Source: Palsa-504 sp963769715
GTDB taxonomy: Bacteria > Actinomycetota > Actinomycetes > Streptosporangiales > Streptosporangiaceae
DNA length: 64,000 nt
Assembly (NCBI GenBank): GCA_963769715.1
Contig: CAVYNE010000029.1
Coordinates: 124,001-188,000 of the forward strand
Direction of reading: 5' to 3'
A model generated the notes under the pieces. That model saw only the letters and a list, made by a program, of their open reading frames with translations, had not been told where the DNA came from and made no database searches. The translations under genes were made by a program, and so were the position numbers. How positions within the stretch are numbered: the stretch's first letter is position 1; each line of letters opens with the position of its first letter. Shown here piece by piece: positions 43,667 through 52,515 of the stretch.

Positions 43667-46300
43667 GTGAGCAGACCCGACCCCAATTTGCCGATCGAGC
43701 TGCCTTCCCAGTACGCGCCCTCCGAGGTGGAGGGGCCGCGCTACGAACGCTGGGAGAAGGCAGGTTACTTCACCGCGGACGCGGAATCCGCCGCTCCCGC
43801 GTTCTGCATCGTTATCCCGCCGCCGAACGTCACCGGTTCCCTGCACATCGGCCACGCGCTTGACCACACGCTGATCGACGCGCAGGTCAGGCGGCGCCGC
43901 ATGCAGGGCTTCAACACCCTGTGGGTGCCGGGCATGGACCACGCCGGGATCGCCACCCAGAACGTGGTCGAGCGCGAGCTCGCCAAGGAGGGCCTGAGCC
44001 GCCACGACCTGGGCCGGGAGGCCTTCGTCGAGCGGGTCTGGCAGTGGAAGGCCGAATCCGGCGGCAAGATCCTCGGTCAGATGCGCCGTATCGGCGACAG
44101 CGTGGACTGGTCCCGCGAGCGGTTCACGATGGACGAGGGCCTGTCCCGCGCCGTCCAGACGATCTTCAAGCAGCTCTTCGACGACGGCCTGATCTACCGG
44201 GCCGAACGGATCATCAACTGGTGCCCGCGCTGCCTGACGGCGCTGTCCGACATCGAGGTCGAGCACAGCGACGACGAAGGCGAGCTCGTCTCCATCCGTT
44301 ACGGGGACGGTGACGACTCCATCGTGGTGGCCACCACCAGGGCCGAGACCATGCTCGGCGACACCGCCGTCGCGGTGCACCCGGACGACGAGCGTTACGC
44401 CCACATGGTGGGCAAGACGGTGGACCTGCCGCTGACCGGCCGGCGCATCCCGGTGGTCGCCGACTCCCACGTCGACCCCGCGTTCGGCACCGGCGCGGTC
44501 AAGGTGACCCCCGCCCATGACCCGAATGACTTCGAGATCGGCCGCCGTCACGGCCTGCCCGGCGTGACCGTCCTGGACGAGCACGGCGTGGTCACCGCGC
44601 ACGGCCCGTTCCAGGGCCTGGACCGCTTCGAGGCCAGGCCAGCCGTGGTCGCCGCGCTGCGCGAGGACGGCCGGATCGTCGCCGAGGTCCGCCCGTACGC
44701 GCACTCGGTCGGCCACTGCAGCCGCTGCGGCACCACGGTCGAGCCGCGTCAGTCGCTGCAGTGGTTCGTCCGCGTCGGCCCGCTCGCCCAGGCGGCCGGC
44801 GACGCGGTCCGCGACGGCCGCGTCCGGCTGCACCCGCCGGAGATGAACGCCCGGTACTTCGGCTGGGTGGACGACATGCACGACTGGTGCATCAGCCGTC
44901 AGCTGTGGTGGGGCCACCGTATTCCAGTTTTCTACGGACCAAACGGGGAGGTTCGTTGCGTCGGCCCAGACGAGCAAGCCCCGGAGGGCTGGCGCCAGGA
45001 CCCCGACGTGCTCGACACCTGGTTCTCCTCGGCCCTGTGGCCGTTCTCCACCCTCGGCTGGCCCGAGGACACGCCGGACCTGCGCACCTTCTACCCGACC
45101 AGCGTGCTGGTCACCGGGTACGACATCCTGTTCTTCTGGGTCGCCCGGATGATGATGTTCGGCCTGTACGCGATGCGCGAGCCAGGCCCGACTAGCAGGG
45201 TGCCAGACAATGCGGTGCCGTTCCGCGTCGTGGCCCTGCACGGCCTGGTCCGCGACCAGTTCGGCAAGAAGATGTCCAAGTCGCGGGGGAACACCGTCGA
45301 CCCGCTGGACTGGGTGGACCGGTTCGGCGCCGATGCCACCAGGTTCACCCTGGCCCGCGGGGCCAACCCGGGGAGCGACATCGCCATCAGCGAGGAGTGG
45401 GCGGCGGGCTCGCGCAACTTCTGCAACAAGCTGTGGAACGCCGTCCGCTTCGCCCTGCTCAACGGCGCGCGCGTCCCGGCCGCCGCGCTTGATCCGAGCG
45501 CGTACTCGGTGCCGGATCGCTGGATCTTGTCCCGGCTGTCGGCGGTGAACGCCGAGGTGGACGAGCTGTTCGAGGCGTTCGAGTTCGGCAAGGTCTGCGA
45601 CGTGCTCTACCACTTCGCCTGGGACGAGGTCTGCGACTGGTACCTGGAGCTGGCCAAGGTGCCGCTGGCCTCCGGCGATCAGGAGGCCGCCGAGACCACC
45701 CGGCAGGTGCTCGGTTTCGTGCTCGACCAGCTGCTGCGGCTGCTGCATCCGGTTATGCCGTTCGTCACCGACGAGCTGTGGACCGCGCTGACCAGCGAAG
45801 ACTCGGTCATGGTGGCCTTGTGGCCGGCGTATTCCTTCAGCGACGCTCAGGCCGAGGCGGAGATCTCGTCGATGATGCGGCTGGTGACCGAGATCCGCCG
45901 GTTCCGCTCCGACCAGGGGCTGCGGCCGAGCCAGCGGGTCGCGGCCCGGCTGGTGGCCATCGAGGGCACGCCGCTGGCCGCGCACGAGGAGCGGATCCGG
46001 GCGCTGCTGCGGCTCAACCCGCCCGCGGAGGACTTCATCCCGTCGGCATCCCTCGAGGTCGAGGGCATCACGGTCGAACTCGACGTGGCTGGTGTCATCG
46101 ACGTCGCGGCCGAACGCCGCCGGATGGAGAAGGATCTCGCGGCGGCCAGGAGCGAGGCTGAGCAAGCGGCGCGGAAACTGGGCAACGCCGACTTCACCGG
46201 AAAGGCGCCCGCCGCGGTGGTGGCCAAGACCCGCCAGCGGCTGGAGGCGGCCACCGCGGACATCGCCCGCATCGAGCAGCGCCTGGAGATGCTGAGTTAG
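43667..46300 (+). CDS. valS: Valyl-tRNA synthetase
   Basis: About 877 residues, a class I aminoacyl-tRNA synthetase. The HIGH motif (NVTGSLHIGHAL) is near residue 60; the editing domain follows (VVATTRAETMLGDTAVAVHP, VKVTPAHDPNDFEIG). WWGHRIPVFYGPNG and KKMSKSRGNTVDPLDWV (the KMSKS loop, about residue 535) form the catalytic core. The anticodon-binding helices and a C-terminal coiled coil (about 46090-46300) complete it. It charges tRNA-Val with valine and edits threonine. GTG 43667 is chosen for the closely spaced -10; GTG 43640 would add 9 residues. Confidence 0.98.
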   Translation: MSRPDPNLPIELPSQYAPSEVEGPRYERWEKAGYFTADAESAAPAFCIVIPPPNVTGSLHIGHALDHTLIDAQVRRRRMQGFNTLWVPGMDHAGIATQNVVERELAKEGLSRHDLGREAFVERVWQWKAESGGKILGQMRRIGDSVDWSRERFTMDEGLSRAVQTIFKQLFDDGLIYRAERIINWCPRCLTALSDIEVEHSDDEGELVSIRYGDGDDSIVVATTRAETMLGDTAVAVHPDDERYAHMVGKTVDLPLTGRRIPVVADSHVDPAFGTGAVKVTPAHDPNDFEIGRRHGLPGVTVLDEHGVVTAHGPFQGLDRFEARPAVVAALREDGRIVAEVRPYAHSVGHCSRCGTTVEPRQSLQWFVRVGPLAQAAGDAVRDGRVRLHPPEMNARYFGWVDDMHDWCISRQLWWGHRIPVFYGPNGEVRCVGPDEQAPEGWRQDPDVLDTWFSSALWPFSTLGWPEDTPDLRTFYPTSVLVTGYDILFFWVARMMMFGLYAMREPGPTSRVPDNAVPFRVVALHGLVRDQFGKKMSKSRGNTVDPLDWVDRFGADATRFTLARGANPGSDIAISEEWAAGSRNFCNKLWNAVRFALLNGARVPAAALDPSAYSVPDRWILSRLSAVNAEVDELFEAFEFGKVCDVLYHFAWDEVCDWYLELAKVPLASGDQEAAETTRQVLGFVLDQLLRLLHPVMPFVTDELWTALTSEDSVMVALWPAYSFSDAQAEAEISSMMRLVTEIRRFRSDQGLRPSQRVAARLVAIEGTPLAAHEERIRALLRLNPPAEDFIPSASLEVEGITVELDVAGVIDVAAERRRMEKDLAAARSEAEQAARKLGNADFTGKAPAAVVAKTRQRLEAATADIARIEQRLEMLS

Positions 46301-46316
46301 CCCGGGGGGTGCTAGC

Positions 46317-46412
46317 CCGGGGGGACGACCCCCCGGAGCCCCCCGGTGCGCTCCGCGCCCCGCTGCGGTGCTCGCCGTAGTATCACGCGGCCGGAGGGGC
46401 CTTCGGCCCCTC
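46317..46412. terminator. valS-folC intergenic hairpins
   Basis: CCGGGGGG/CCCCCCGG (46317-46324 and 46329-46336, loop ACGA) and GAGGGGCC/GGCCCCTC (46394-46401 and 46405-46412, loop TTC) are perfect stems; a third short one (GGAGC/GCTCC) lies near 46431-46445. No T-run follows, so they are GC-type terminators or processing sites. Confidence 0.5.
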
Positions 46413-46502
46413 GCGGACCGCGCGATCTCGGAGCTTCGCTCCTCGCGGCCCCCACCTACCTCCACATCCCCCTTCGGTATCCCTAACACATAGGCTGGCG
46501 GA

Positions 46503-47933
46503 GTGGATATTGAGGAACGGATGCGCGAGGTCGAGCGGGAGATCATCTCCCGTCGGCCCGAACATTCCGTCGATCTTGCCCTCGATCGGATGACCGAGCT
46601 CGTCGGGCTACTCGGCGATCCGCAGCGCGCGTGCCCGGTCATCCACGTGACCGGCACCAACGGCAAGACGTCGACGGCCAGGATGATCGACGCCCTACTG
46701 CGCAGCCGCGGCCTGCGCACCGGCCGGTTCACCAGCCCGCACCTGGTCTCGATCAGGGAGCGGATCTGCATCGACGGCGCGCCGGTGGACGCCGAGCGGT
46801 TCGTCGCGGCGTACGAGGAGATCCTCCCGTACGTGCAACTAGTGGACGAACGGCACCCGGCCGCGATGTCCTTCTTCGAGGTGCTGACCGGGATGGCCTT
46901 CGCGATCTTCGCCGACACCCCGGTCGACGTGGTTGTCCTCGAGGTCGGCGTGGGCGGCAGGCTCGACTGCACCAACGTCGCCGACGGCGTGGTGGCGGTC
47001 ATCACCCCGATCTCGATCGATCACACCAGGCTGCTCGGTGACACGCTCGAGGAGATCGCGGGGGAGAAGGCCGGCATCATCAAGCCCGGCGCGACCGCGG
47101 TGCTGGCGCAGCAGCCGCTCGCCGCCGCCGAGGTGCTGCTCAGGTACGCGGTCGAGGTGGGCGCGACGGTAGCGCGGGAGGGCGTGGAGTTCGGCGTGCT
47201 CAGCCGTGAGCCCGGGGTCGGCGGGCAGCAGCTCGTGCTGCGCGGCCTGCGCGGTACCTACGAAGACGTCTTCCTGCCGCTTTTCGGCGTGCACCAGGCG
47301 GGTAACGCGGTTTGTGCGCTGGCCGCGGTCGAGGCGTTCGCCGGGGTCTCGGACGAGGACGTCCACGGATCGGCCGGGCTCGACGCCGACCTGGTCCGGG
47401 AGGCGTTCGCGAAGGTCACCTCGCCCGGCCGGCTGGAGGTCATCAGACGCAGCCCCACCATCATCATCGACGCCGCGCACAACCCGGCCGGGATGGCCGC
47501 GACCGTGGCCGCCGTACAGGAGTCGTTCACCTTCAGCCACCTGACCGGCGTCTTCGCGGCCAGCGGCGACAAGGACGTGGCGGGCATGCTCGCCGAACTC
47601 GAGCCGCTGCTCACCGACGTCGTGGTGACCCGCAACTCCTCCGAGCGGTCGATGGATCCCGGCGAGACCGCGGAACTGGCGGCCGAGATCTTCGGCGAGG
47701 AACGGGTCGCCCGGGCCGACCGGCTCGATGACGCGATCGATAGTGCGGTCACGCTCGCGGACGAGGCCGTCGAGGAAACCGGGCCGGGCACCGGCGGCGT
47801 GCTGATCACCGGATCCGTCATCACCGCGGGCGACGCCCGCAGGCTGCTCGGTCCGGCAGGCGGCGAACTGCCGCCGGAGCCGTCGGCCAGCCAGCCCTCC
47901 CGCCACCCGTTCACGGCCGCCGAGCTGTCATGA
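46503..47933 (+). CDS. folC: Folylpolyglutamate synthase / dihydrofolate synthase
   Basis: A 476-residue Mur-ligase-family enzyme. The P-loop HVTGTNGKTSTARM is near residue 50, the signature FTSPHLVSIRERICI follows, and VLEVGVGGRLDCTNV and SIDHTRLLGDTLEEIAGEKA are the nucleotide and substrate regions. The C-terminal domain reads TIIIDAAHNPAGMAATVAAV. It adds glutamates to folates, and in most actinomycetes also makes dihydrofolate. GTG 46503 opens VDIEERMREVEREI. It overlaps the DUF4233 gene by four bases (ATGA at 47930), so the two are coupled. Confidence 0.96.
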   Translation: MDIEERMREVEREIISRRPEHSVDLALDRMTELVGLLGDPQRACPVIHVTGTNGKTSTARMIDALLRSRGLRTGRFTSPHLVSIRERICIDGAPVDAERFVAAYEEILPYVQLVDERHPAAMSFFEVLTGMAFAIFADTPVDVVVLEVGVGGRLDCTNVADGVVAVITPISIDHTRLLGDTLEEIAGEKAGIIKPGATAVLAQQPLAAAEVLLRYAVEVGATVAREGVEFGVLSREPGVGGQQLVLRGLRGTYEDVFLPLFGVHQAGNAVCALAAVEAFAGVSDEDVHGSAGLDADLVREAFAKVTSPGRLEVIRRSPTIIIDAAHNPAGMAATVAAVQESFTFSHLTGVFAASGDKDVAGMLAELEPLLTDVVVTRNSSERSMDPGETAELAAEIFGEERVARADRLDDAIDSAVTLADEAVEETGPGTGGVLITGSVITAGDARRLLGPAGGELPPEPSASQPSRHPFTAAELS

Positions 47934-48337
47934 GCGGGCTCGGCATACCCCTGGAGGGGAAGGGCATCAGGCAGCTGTGCGGCACGGTGCTGATCATGGA
48001 AGCCATCGTCATCGGACTCGCGATCCCGGTCGCCATCGTCGGCGAGCACGCGAACCGCGGCCTGGCCGGCGGGATCGGCGGTGGCCTGGCCGTCTGCGCC
48101 CTGCTCATCGGCGGGGTGGTCGGGCGGCCGCGGATGGGCTGGGCGCTGTGGGCGGGCACCGTGCTGCAAGTGCTGGTCATCGCCGCTGGTGTCGTGGTGC
48201 CCGCGATGTACGTCCTCGGCGTGATCTTCGCCGCGCTCTGGGTCACCGGCATCTGGTTGGTCCGCCGCCACGAAACTCCCAACCCCCAGTCCGCCGGCCC
48301 GCCCGCCAAGCCCCACCCGCACCCGCCGGCCCCTTAA
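47930..48337 (+). CDS. DUF4233 membrane protein
   Basis: A 135-residue protein with four membrane spans (first LCGTVLIMEAIVIGLAIPVA; last YVLGVIFAALWVTGIWLV) and a short Pro-rich tail. This family nearly always follows folC in actinomycetes, as it does here with a four-base overlap. Role unknown; it may help folate metabolism or simply be cotranscribed. In most relatives the next gene is ndk, which is not found here. Confidence 0.92.
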   Translation: MSGLGIPLEGKGIRQLCGTVLIMEAIVIGLAIPVAIVGEHANRGLAGGIGGGLAVCALLIGGVVGRPRMGWALWAGTVLQVLVIAAGVVVPAMYVLGVIFAALWVTGIWLVRRHETPNPQSAGPPAKPHPHPPAP

Positions 48338-49167
48338 GCAGCGCCGGTCAAAGCAGGGGCTCCTCGCTGGCTGGTGGGCGGCGTTCACGGTAGCGGGGTT
48401 GTCGGCCGCGCCCGAGTTGATGCGCCACCGGGTCAGCTCCGGCGGCTGGTACGCGGCGCTGCATCCCTATCCGTGGCTGACCGGCACAGCGCTCGCCCTG
48501 GCGGCGGCCCTGTGCGGGGCGGCCCTGGCCGGGGCGACCAGGCGGCCGCACGCCCGGGCCACGACCGCGATCGGCCTGGCCGTGGCGGCCGTCGGCCTCG
48601 CGGCCCTGGACCTGGCCGGACTCGCCGCCCCGTCGGGCCGTCTGCTGGCCGTGCTGCGGGGGTCGTGCAGTTGCGCGCGCTCACTGGTGCGCGGACCGGG
48701 CCCGCGGTGCACGCCGCGCTGGTGACGGCGGCGGGCCACCGGGCCCTGGACGCGGCGGCGATCACCGGCGCCGTCGCAGTGGCCCTGGCCTGCACTCCAG
48801 GCCGCCGGAGGGGTGCCAAGCCGGGTGGCGGGCCAGATTGTACCGCGGGCCGCGCGCCGGTCCCGGGGCAGGGGGCACCCTCGATCACGGGTAAGCTAGC
48901 GCCAGTAGCGAATCGCATTGTCGACCGCGGCGAGCAGTCTGTGCCCCGGTGAAGGAGCGTCGTTGCCAGAACACGCTGTCGTCCTGATAAGACGCTACGG
49001 GCCGGGATCGCGAGGTAGACAGGCCCGGGGAGAGTTCGAGCTCCTCGTCCCGGAACCCGTCTAGCCGACGTGACCGTTTCCAGATAAGAACACTATGGCG
49101 GCTCCATCGGAGCGGTCCCCTCGGTAGTTCCAAAGATCCAAAAGCCCGCGGAAGGTTCCCGTTCCCG
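48338..49167. other. 830-bp gap where ndk is expected
   Basis: No nucleoside diphosphate kinase gene is visible: no HGSD motif and no KPD start. A plus-strand frame at about 48330-48725 encodes hydrophobic helices (WLTGTALALAAALCGAALAG, TAIGLAVAAVGLAALDLAGL) after QGLLAGWWAAFTVAGLSAAP. That is a possible small membrane protein, but it lacks a clear start apart from TTG 48399 and shifts at its end. A short candidate ORF lies at 48963. Confidence 0.5.
48963..49064 (+). CDS. Candidate 33-residue leader or relic ORF before mreB
   Basis: TTG 48963 with a good AAGGAG site 6-7 bases upstream opens MPEHAVVLIRRYGPGSRGRQ and stops at TAG 49062. The first codons (PEHAVVLI) faintly recall the start of Ndk (ERTLVLI), and the position is where ndk normally stands. 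It could be a decayed ndk start, a leader peptide or chance. Confidence 0.25.
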   Translation: MPEHAVVLIRRYGPGSRGRQARGEFELLVPEPV

Positions 49168-50199
49168 ATGAGCAACGCGCTGAACTTCCTCGGCCGTGAC
49201 ATGGCGGTCGACCTCGGCACTGCGAACACGCTGGTCTACGTGCGTGGCCGCGGCATCGTACTGAACGAGCCTTCGGTAGTGGCGCTCAACACCAACAACG
49301 GCCAGATCGTCGCGGTGGGCGTCGAGGCTAAACGCATGATCGGCCGGACCCCGGGCAACATCGTGGCGGTGCGCCCGCTCAAGGACGGCGTGATCGCCGA
49401 CTTCGACGTGACCGAGCGGATGCTGCGGTACTTCATCCAGAAGATCCACCGGCGCACCCACCTGGCCAAACCGAGGCTCGTGGTGGCCGTGCCGAGCGGG
49501 ATCACGGGCGTGGAGCAGAGCGCGGTCAAGGAGGCGGGCCACCAGGCCGGCGCGCGCCGGGTCTACATCATCGAGGAGCCGATGGCGGCGGCGATCGGCG
49601 CCGGACTGCCGATCCACGAGCCGACCGGCAACATGGTCGTCGACATCGGCGGCGGTACCACCGAGGTGGCGGTAATCTCGCTGGGCGGCATCGTCACCTC
49701 CCAGTCCATCAGGATCGGCGGCGACGAGATGGACCAGGCCATCATCACGTTCGCGAAAAAGGAGTACTCGCTGATGCTCGGTGAGCGGACCGCCGAGGAG
49801 ATCAAGATGGCCCTCGGCTCCGCGTTCCCCGCGGCGGATGAGCCCCACGCCGAGATCAGAGGACGGGACCTCGTCAGCGGCCTGCCGAAGACGGTGGTGA
49901 TCTCCGCCGCCGAGGTGCGCCGCGCGATCGAGGAGCCGGTCAACCTGATCGTCGACGCGGTTAAGAACACGCTGGACAAGTGCCCGCCCGAGCTAGCCGG
50001 AGACGTGATGGACCGTGGTATCGCGCTGACCGGCGGCGGAGCTCTGCTGCGGGGACTAGAGTCACGAATCCGGGAGGATACCGGGATGCCCGTGCAGGTC
50101 GCGGACAACCCGCTCGACTCCGTGGTGCTCGGCACCGGGAAGTGCGTCGAGGACTTCGATACCCTGCGTCAGGTACTGGTACCCGACTCCAGGCGCTAA
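49168..50199 (+). CDS. mreB: Rod shape-determining protein MreB (bacterial actin)
   Basis: A 343-residue actin-fold ATPase. Phosphate 1 motif MAVDLGTANTLVYVRGRG, the adenosine region VVDIGGGTTEVAVISLGG and GIALTGGGALLRGLESRIRE are all present. It polymerises under the membrane. In filamentous actinomycetes it serves mainly in spore-wall formation. ATG 49168 has GGAAGG upstream at a longish distance. It heads mreB-mreC-mreD-pbp2-rodA. The C-terminal DSRR end is normal. Confidence 0.97.
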   Translation: MSNALNFLGRDMAVDLGTANTLVYVRGRGIVLNEPSVVALNTNNGQIVAVGVEAKRMIGRTPGNIVAVRPLKDGVIADFDVTERMLRYFIQKIHRRTHLAKPRLVVAVPSGITGVEQSAVKEAGHQAGARRVYIIEEPMAAAIGAGLPIHEPTGNMVVDIGGGTTEVAVISLGGIVTSQSIRIGGDEMDQAIITFAKKEYSLMLGERTAEEIKMALGSAFPAADEPHAEIRGRDLVSGLPKTVVISAAEVRRAIEEPVNLIVDAVKNTLDKCPPELAGDVMDRGIALTGGGALLRGLESRIREDTGMPVQVADNPLDSVVLGTGKCVEDFDTLRQVLVPDSRR

Positions 50200-50267
50200 G
50201 GGCGGCGTCGTCCGTTAGACCCTTAAAACTCCGCCGCACGGTCGCGGCGGGCCGATGAGGAGCTGCT

Positions 50268-51236
50268 GTGCGCGACAACCGGCGTACTCGCCTGGTTCTT
50301 GGCGTGCTCCTGGTCGTCGCGATCGTCCTGATCACGCTGGACTTCAGGGACGGCGGCGCCTCGCCGGCCCGAAACGTGGGCGCCGGAATCTTCGGGCCCA
50401 TCGAGCGGATCACGCATGACGTGACTGACCCGGTGGCCAGCCTGTTCGACTCGATCAAGGGCGGCCCTTCGGCGCAGAACAACGTCGCCACCCTGCAACG
50501 GCAGAACGCCGAGCTGCGCGCCGAGCTCAGCGCGGCCCAGCTGAGCCAGGCGGCGAAGAAGCAGCTGGCCCAGCTGCTTCAGATCGATGCCGGCGCCTAC
50601 CACATCGTGGACGCCAGCGTCATCGCGGCCGGGGGCGACTTCTCCGACACGGTCACGCTGGACGCGGGCAGTAAAGACGGCATCAGGCCGAACGAGACCG
50701 TGCTCAACGGTTCGGGTTTCGTGGGTACGGTCACCCAGGTGAGCGCGGACACTTCGACCGTCTTGCTCGCCAACGACGCTTCGTCCGTGGTGGGCGTACA
50801 GATGGCGGGCGGCGGCGAGATCGGCGACGTGACCGGAACGGGCAAGTCCATGTCCGGATCCGCCTTGCTACGGCTGAGCCTGTTCGGCGCGAACGTGGTG
50901 CTGCGGCCCGGTCAGCAGGTCCTCACCTACGCCTCGGTGGGCGACCAACCCGAGGTGCCCGGCGTGCCCGTCGGCACAATCGTCTCGATCAGCAGCAGCG
51001 CGGGGTCGCTCACCCAGACCGCGATGGTGCAGCCCTACGTCAACTTCACTGCCCTCGGCGTCGTCGGCGTGGTGGTACAGGTACCGCGGCACAACCCGAG
51101 GGTCTCGGTGCTGCCGCGCCCCGCGCCGACGGTCACGGTCACCGTCACCCCTAGCCCGTCCGGCACCTTGTCTCCGGCTAACTCCGCCATCACCCCGGCT
51201 ACCCCCGCCTCCGCGTCTGCCACAGGCGGGGGCTGA
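50268..51236 (+). CDS. mreC: Rod shape-determining protein MreC
   Basis: A 322-residue bitopic protein. One membrane span (about residues 8-25, VLGVLLVVAIVLITLDF) is followed by a coiled coil (LQRQNAELRAELSAAQLSQA, residues about 75-105) and the MreC beta domain (IAAGGDFSDTVTLDAGSKDG, NGSGFVGTVTQVSADTSTVL). A Pro/Thr/Ser-rich tail ends it. It links MreB inside to PBP2 and RodA outside. GTG 50268; the stop at 51236 lies one base before the mreD start. Confidence 0.95.
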   Translation: MRDNRRTRLVLGVLLVVAIVLITLDFRDGGASPARNVGAGIFGPIERITHDVTDPVASLFDSIKGGPSAQNNVATLQRQNAELRAELSAAQLSQAAKKQLAQLLQIDAGAYHIVDASVIAAGGDFSDTVTLDAGSKDGIRPNETVLNGSGFVGTVTQVSADTSTVLLANDASSVVGVQMAGGGEIGDVTGTGKSMSGSALLRLSLFGANVVLRPGQQVLTYASVGDQPEVPGVPVGTIVSISSSAGSLTQTAMVQPYVNFTALGVVGVVVQVPRHNPRVSVLPRPAPTVTVTVTPSPSGTLSPANSAITPATPASASATGGG

Positions 51237-51237
51237 T

Positions 51238-52515
51238 GTGCGCGGGCTTATCTCCTTTGTCGTGGTCGCCGTCACGGTCATCGTCCAGCTGACCGTCGTG
51301 GACCGGATCGCGTTCCCCGGGGGCGCCGGTCCCAACTTGGTGCTGCTCGCAGTGGCGGCACTGGCCCTGGCCGGGGGGCCGCTGACCGGTATGCTGACCG
51401 GATTCTGGGCCGGCCTCGCGCTGGACGTCGCACCGCCGGGCAGCCACTTCGTTGGCCAAGACGCGCTGGTGTTCTGCCTGATCGGGTACGCCTGCGGGCT
51501 GCTGGCCGACGACCCCTCCGGCGATGCCGCGGAGCAGGGCCATACGGCGCTGTTCGAGATCCTGGTGACGGCGGGCGGCGCCGTCTGCGGCGAGATTCTG
51601 GCGGCTCTGCTCGGCGTCATGCTCAGCGACCCCCGGGTCACCTGGCCGGCGATCAGAAACGTGCTCCCAGCCGCCGTGGCCTACGACATACTGCTGTGCC
51701 CGTTCGTGCTGTATGCGGTCGCGGCGGCGCTGCGCCTGGCGGGCGCGCGTGGCGAGGGACGGCGGGTCGGCTGGTCGGCCAGCCAGGCGCGGACCCCGGT
51801 GCCTGGCGCGAACCAGGGCGCGATCCGGCGTGAACCCCGGCTCAAGCTGGGCCAGGCGCGGCCGAGGACCTCGGTAGCCGCCTACCGCGACGGCCACGGC
51901 GCGGCCGCGTCCAAAGTCAAGTTCGGCGGCAGGCGCCGGGAGGGCGTGCTCGGAGGCTCGCTGCTCGGTGGCGCCAGCCTCGGCGGCTCCGCGCTGCGCG
52001 GTTCGGGGCTGGGCGGCTCCAGGTTCGCCAGCTCGAGCATGGGCCGGTCCCTGCTCGGCGGCTCGGTGTTCAGCCCCTCCTCCGCCCGGGGCCTGAGTTC
52101 GGCCCTCGGCCGCTCGTCGTCCCAGTTCGGCCGCCCGGCGCCCCTCGGCCGGTCGTCACCCCTCCGGCACCGGGGCAACCTGATGCGTTCCGCGGGCGGC
52201 GGGCTGGCCGGACGTGCTCCCCGGCTTTCCCGGGGCGGCTCGCTCACCCGGCTCACCGGCGCCCTGCGCGGTTCGGCCGGGCCGAAGTCCCCGGGCCGGG
52301 GCTGGCTCCGCGGCGCTTCCTCGCGTCGGACCTCGCTGGGCCGGGGGGCATTCGGCCGCCGCAGGATGGGCCGGGGTTCTCGGGTCTGGGCCGGCCCGGG
52401 CACGCCCCGGCTGAAGGCGGCACGCGCCGGGCGATTCGGGGTCTTTGGGTCTACCCGGCTGCGCATGCCCCGTCCGAAGCCGAAGCGGAGATGGCGGACA
52501 GGAGGTTACCGATGA
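51238..52515 (+). CDS. mreD: Rod shape-determining protein MreD with a long basic C-terminal tail
   Basis: A 425-residue protein. Only residues 1 to about 172 are the MreD membrane domain (FVVVAVTVIVQLTVVDRIAF, GPNLVLLAVAALALAGGPLT, YDILLCPFVLYAVAAALRLA), which is the normal full length of the family. The remaining roughly 250 residues are Gly/Ser/Arg-rich and strongly basic (LLGGASLGGSALRGSGLGGS, SRVWAGPGTPRLKAARAGRF), with no predicted fold. The frame is open and ends in overlap with the PBP2 start (ATGA at 52512), so the tail is translated. It may bind nucleic acid, cell-wall polymer or the membrane surface. Confidence 0.92.
   Translation: MRGLISFVVVAVTVIVQLTVVDRIAFPGGAGPNLVLLAVAALALAGGPLTGMLTGFWAGLALDVAPPGSHFVGQDALVFCLIGYACGLLADDPSGDAAEQGHTALFEILVTAGGAVCGEILAALLGVMLSDPRVTWPAIRNVLPAAVAYDILLCPFVLYAVAAALRLAGARGEGRRVGWSASQARTPVPGANQGAIRREPRLKLGQARPRTSVAAYRDGHGAAASKVKFGGRRREGVLGGSLLGGASLGGSALRGSGLGGSRFASSSMGRSLLGGSVFSPSSARGLSSALGRSSSQFGRPAPLGRSSPLRHRGNLMRSAGGGLAGRAPRLSRGGSLTRLTGALRGSAGPKSPGRGWLRGASSRRTSLGRGAFGRRRMGRGSRVWAGPGTPRLKAARAGRFGVFGSTRLRMPRPKPKRRWRTGGYR

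Noticed and set aside
43658..47005. Open frame of 1115 codons on the minus strand, antisense to valS and folC
   Set aside because: High-GC shadow frame; valS and folC on the plus strand are certain and the antisense product has no family pattern.
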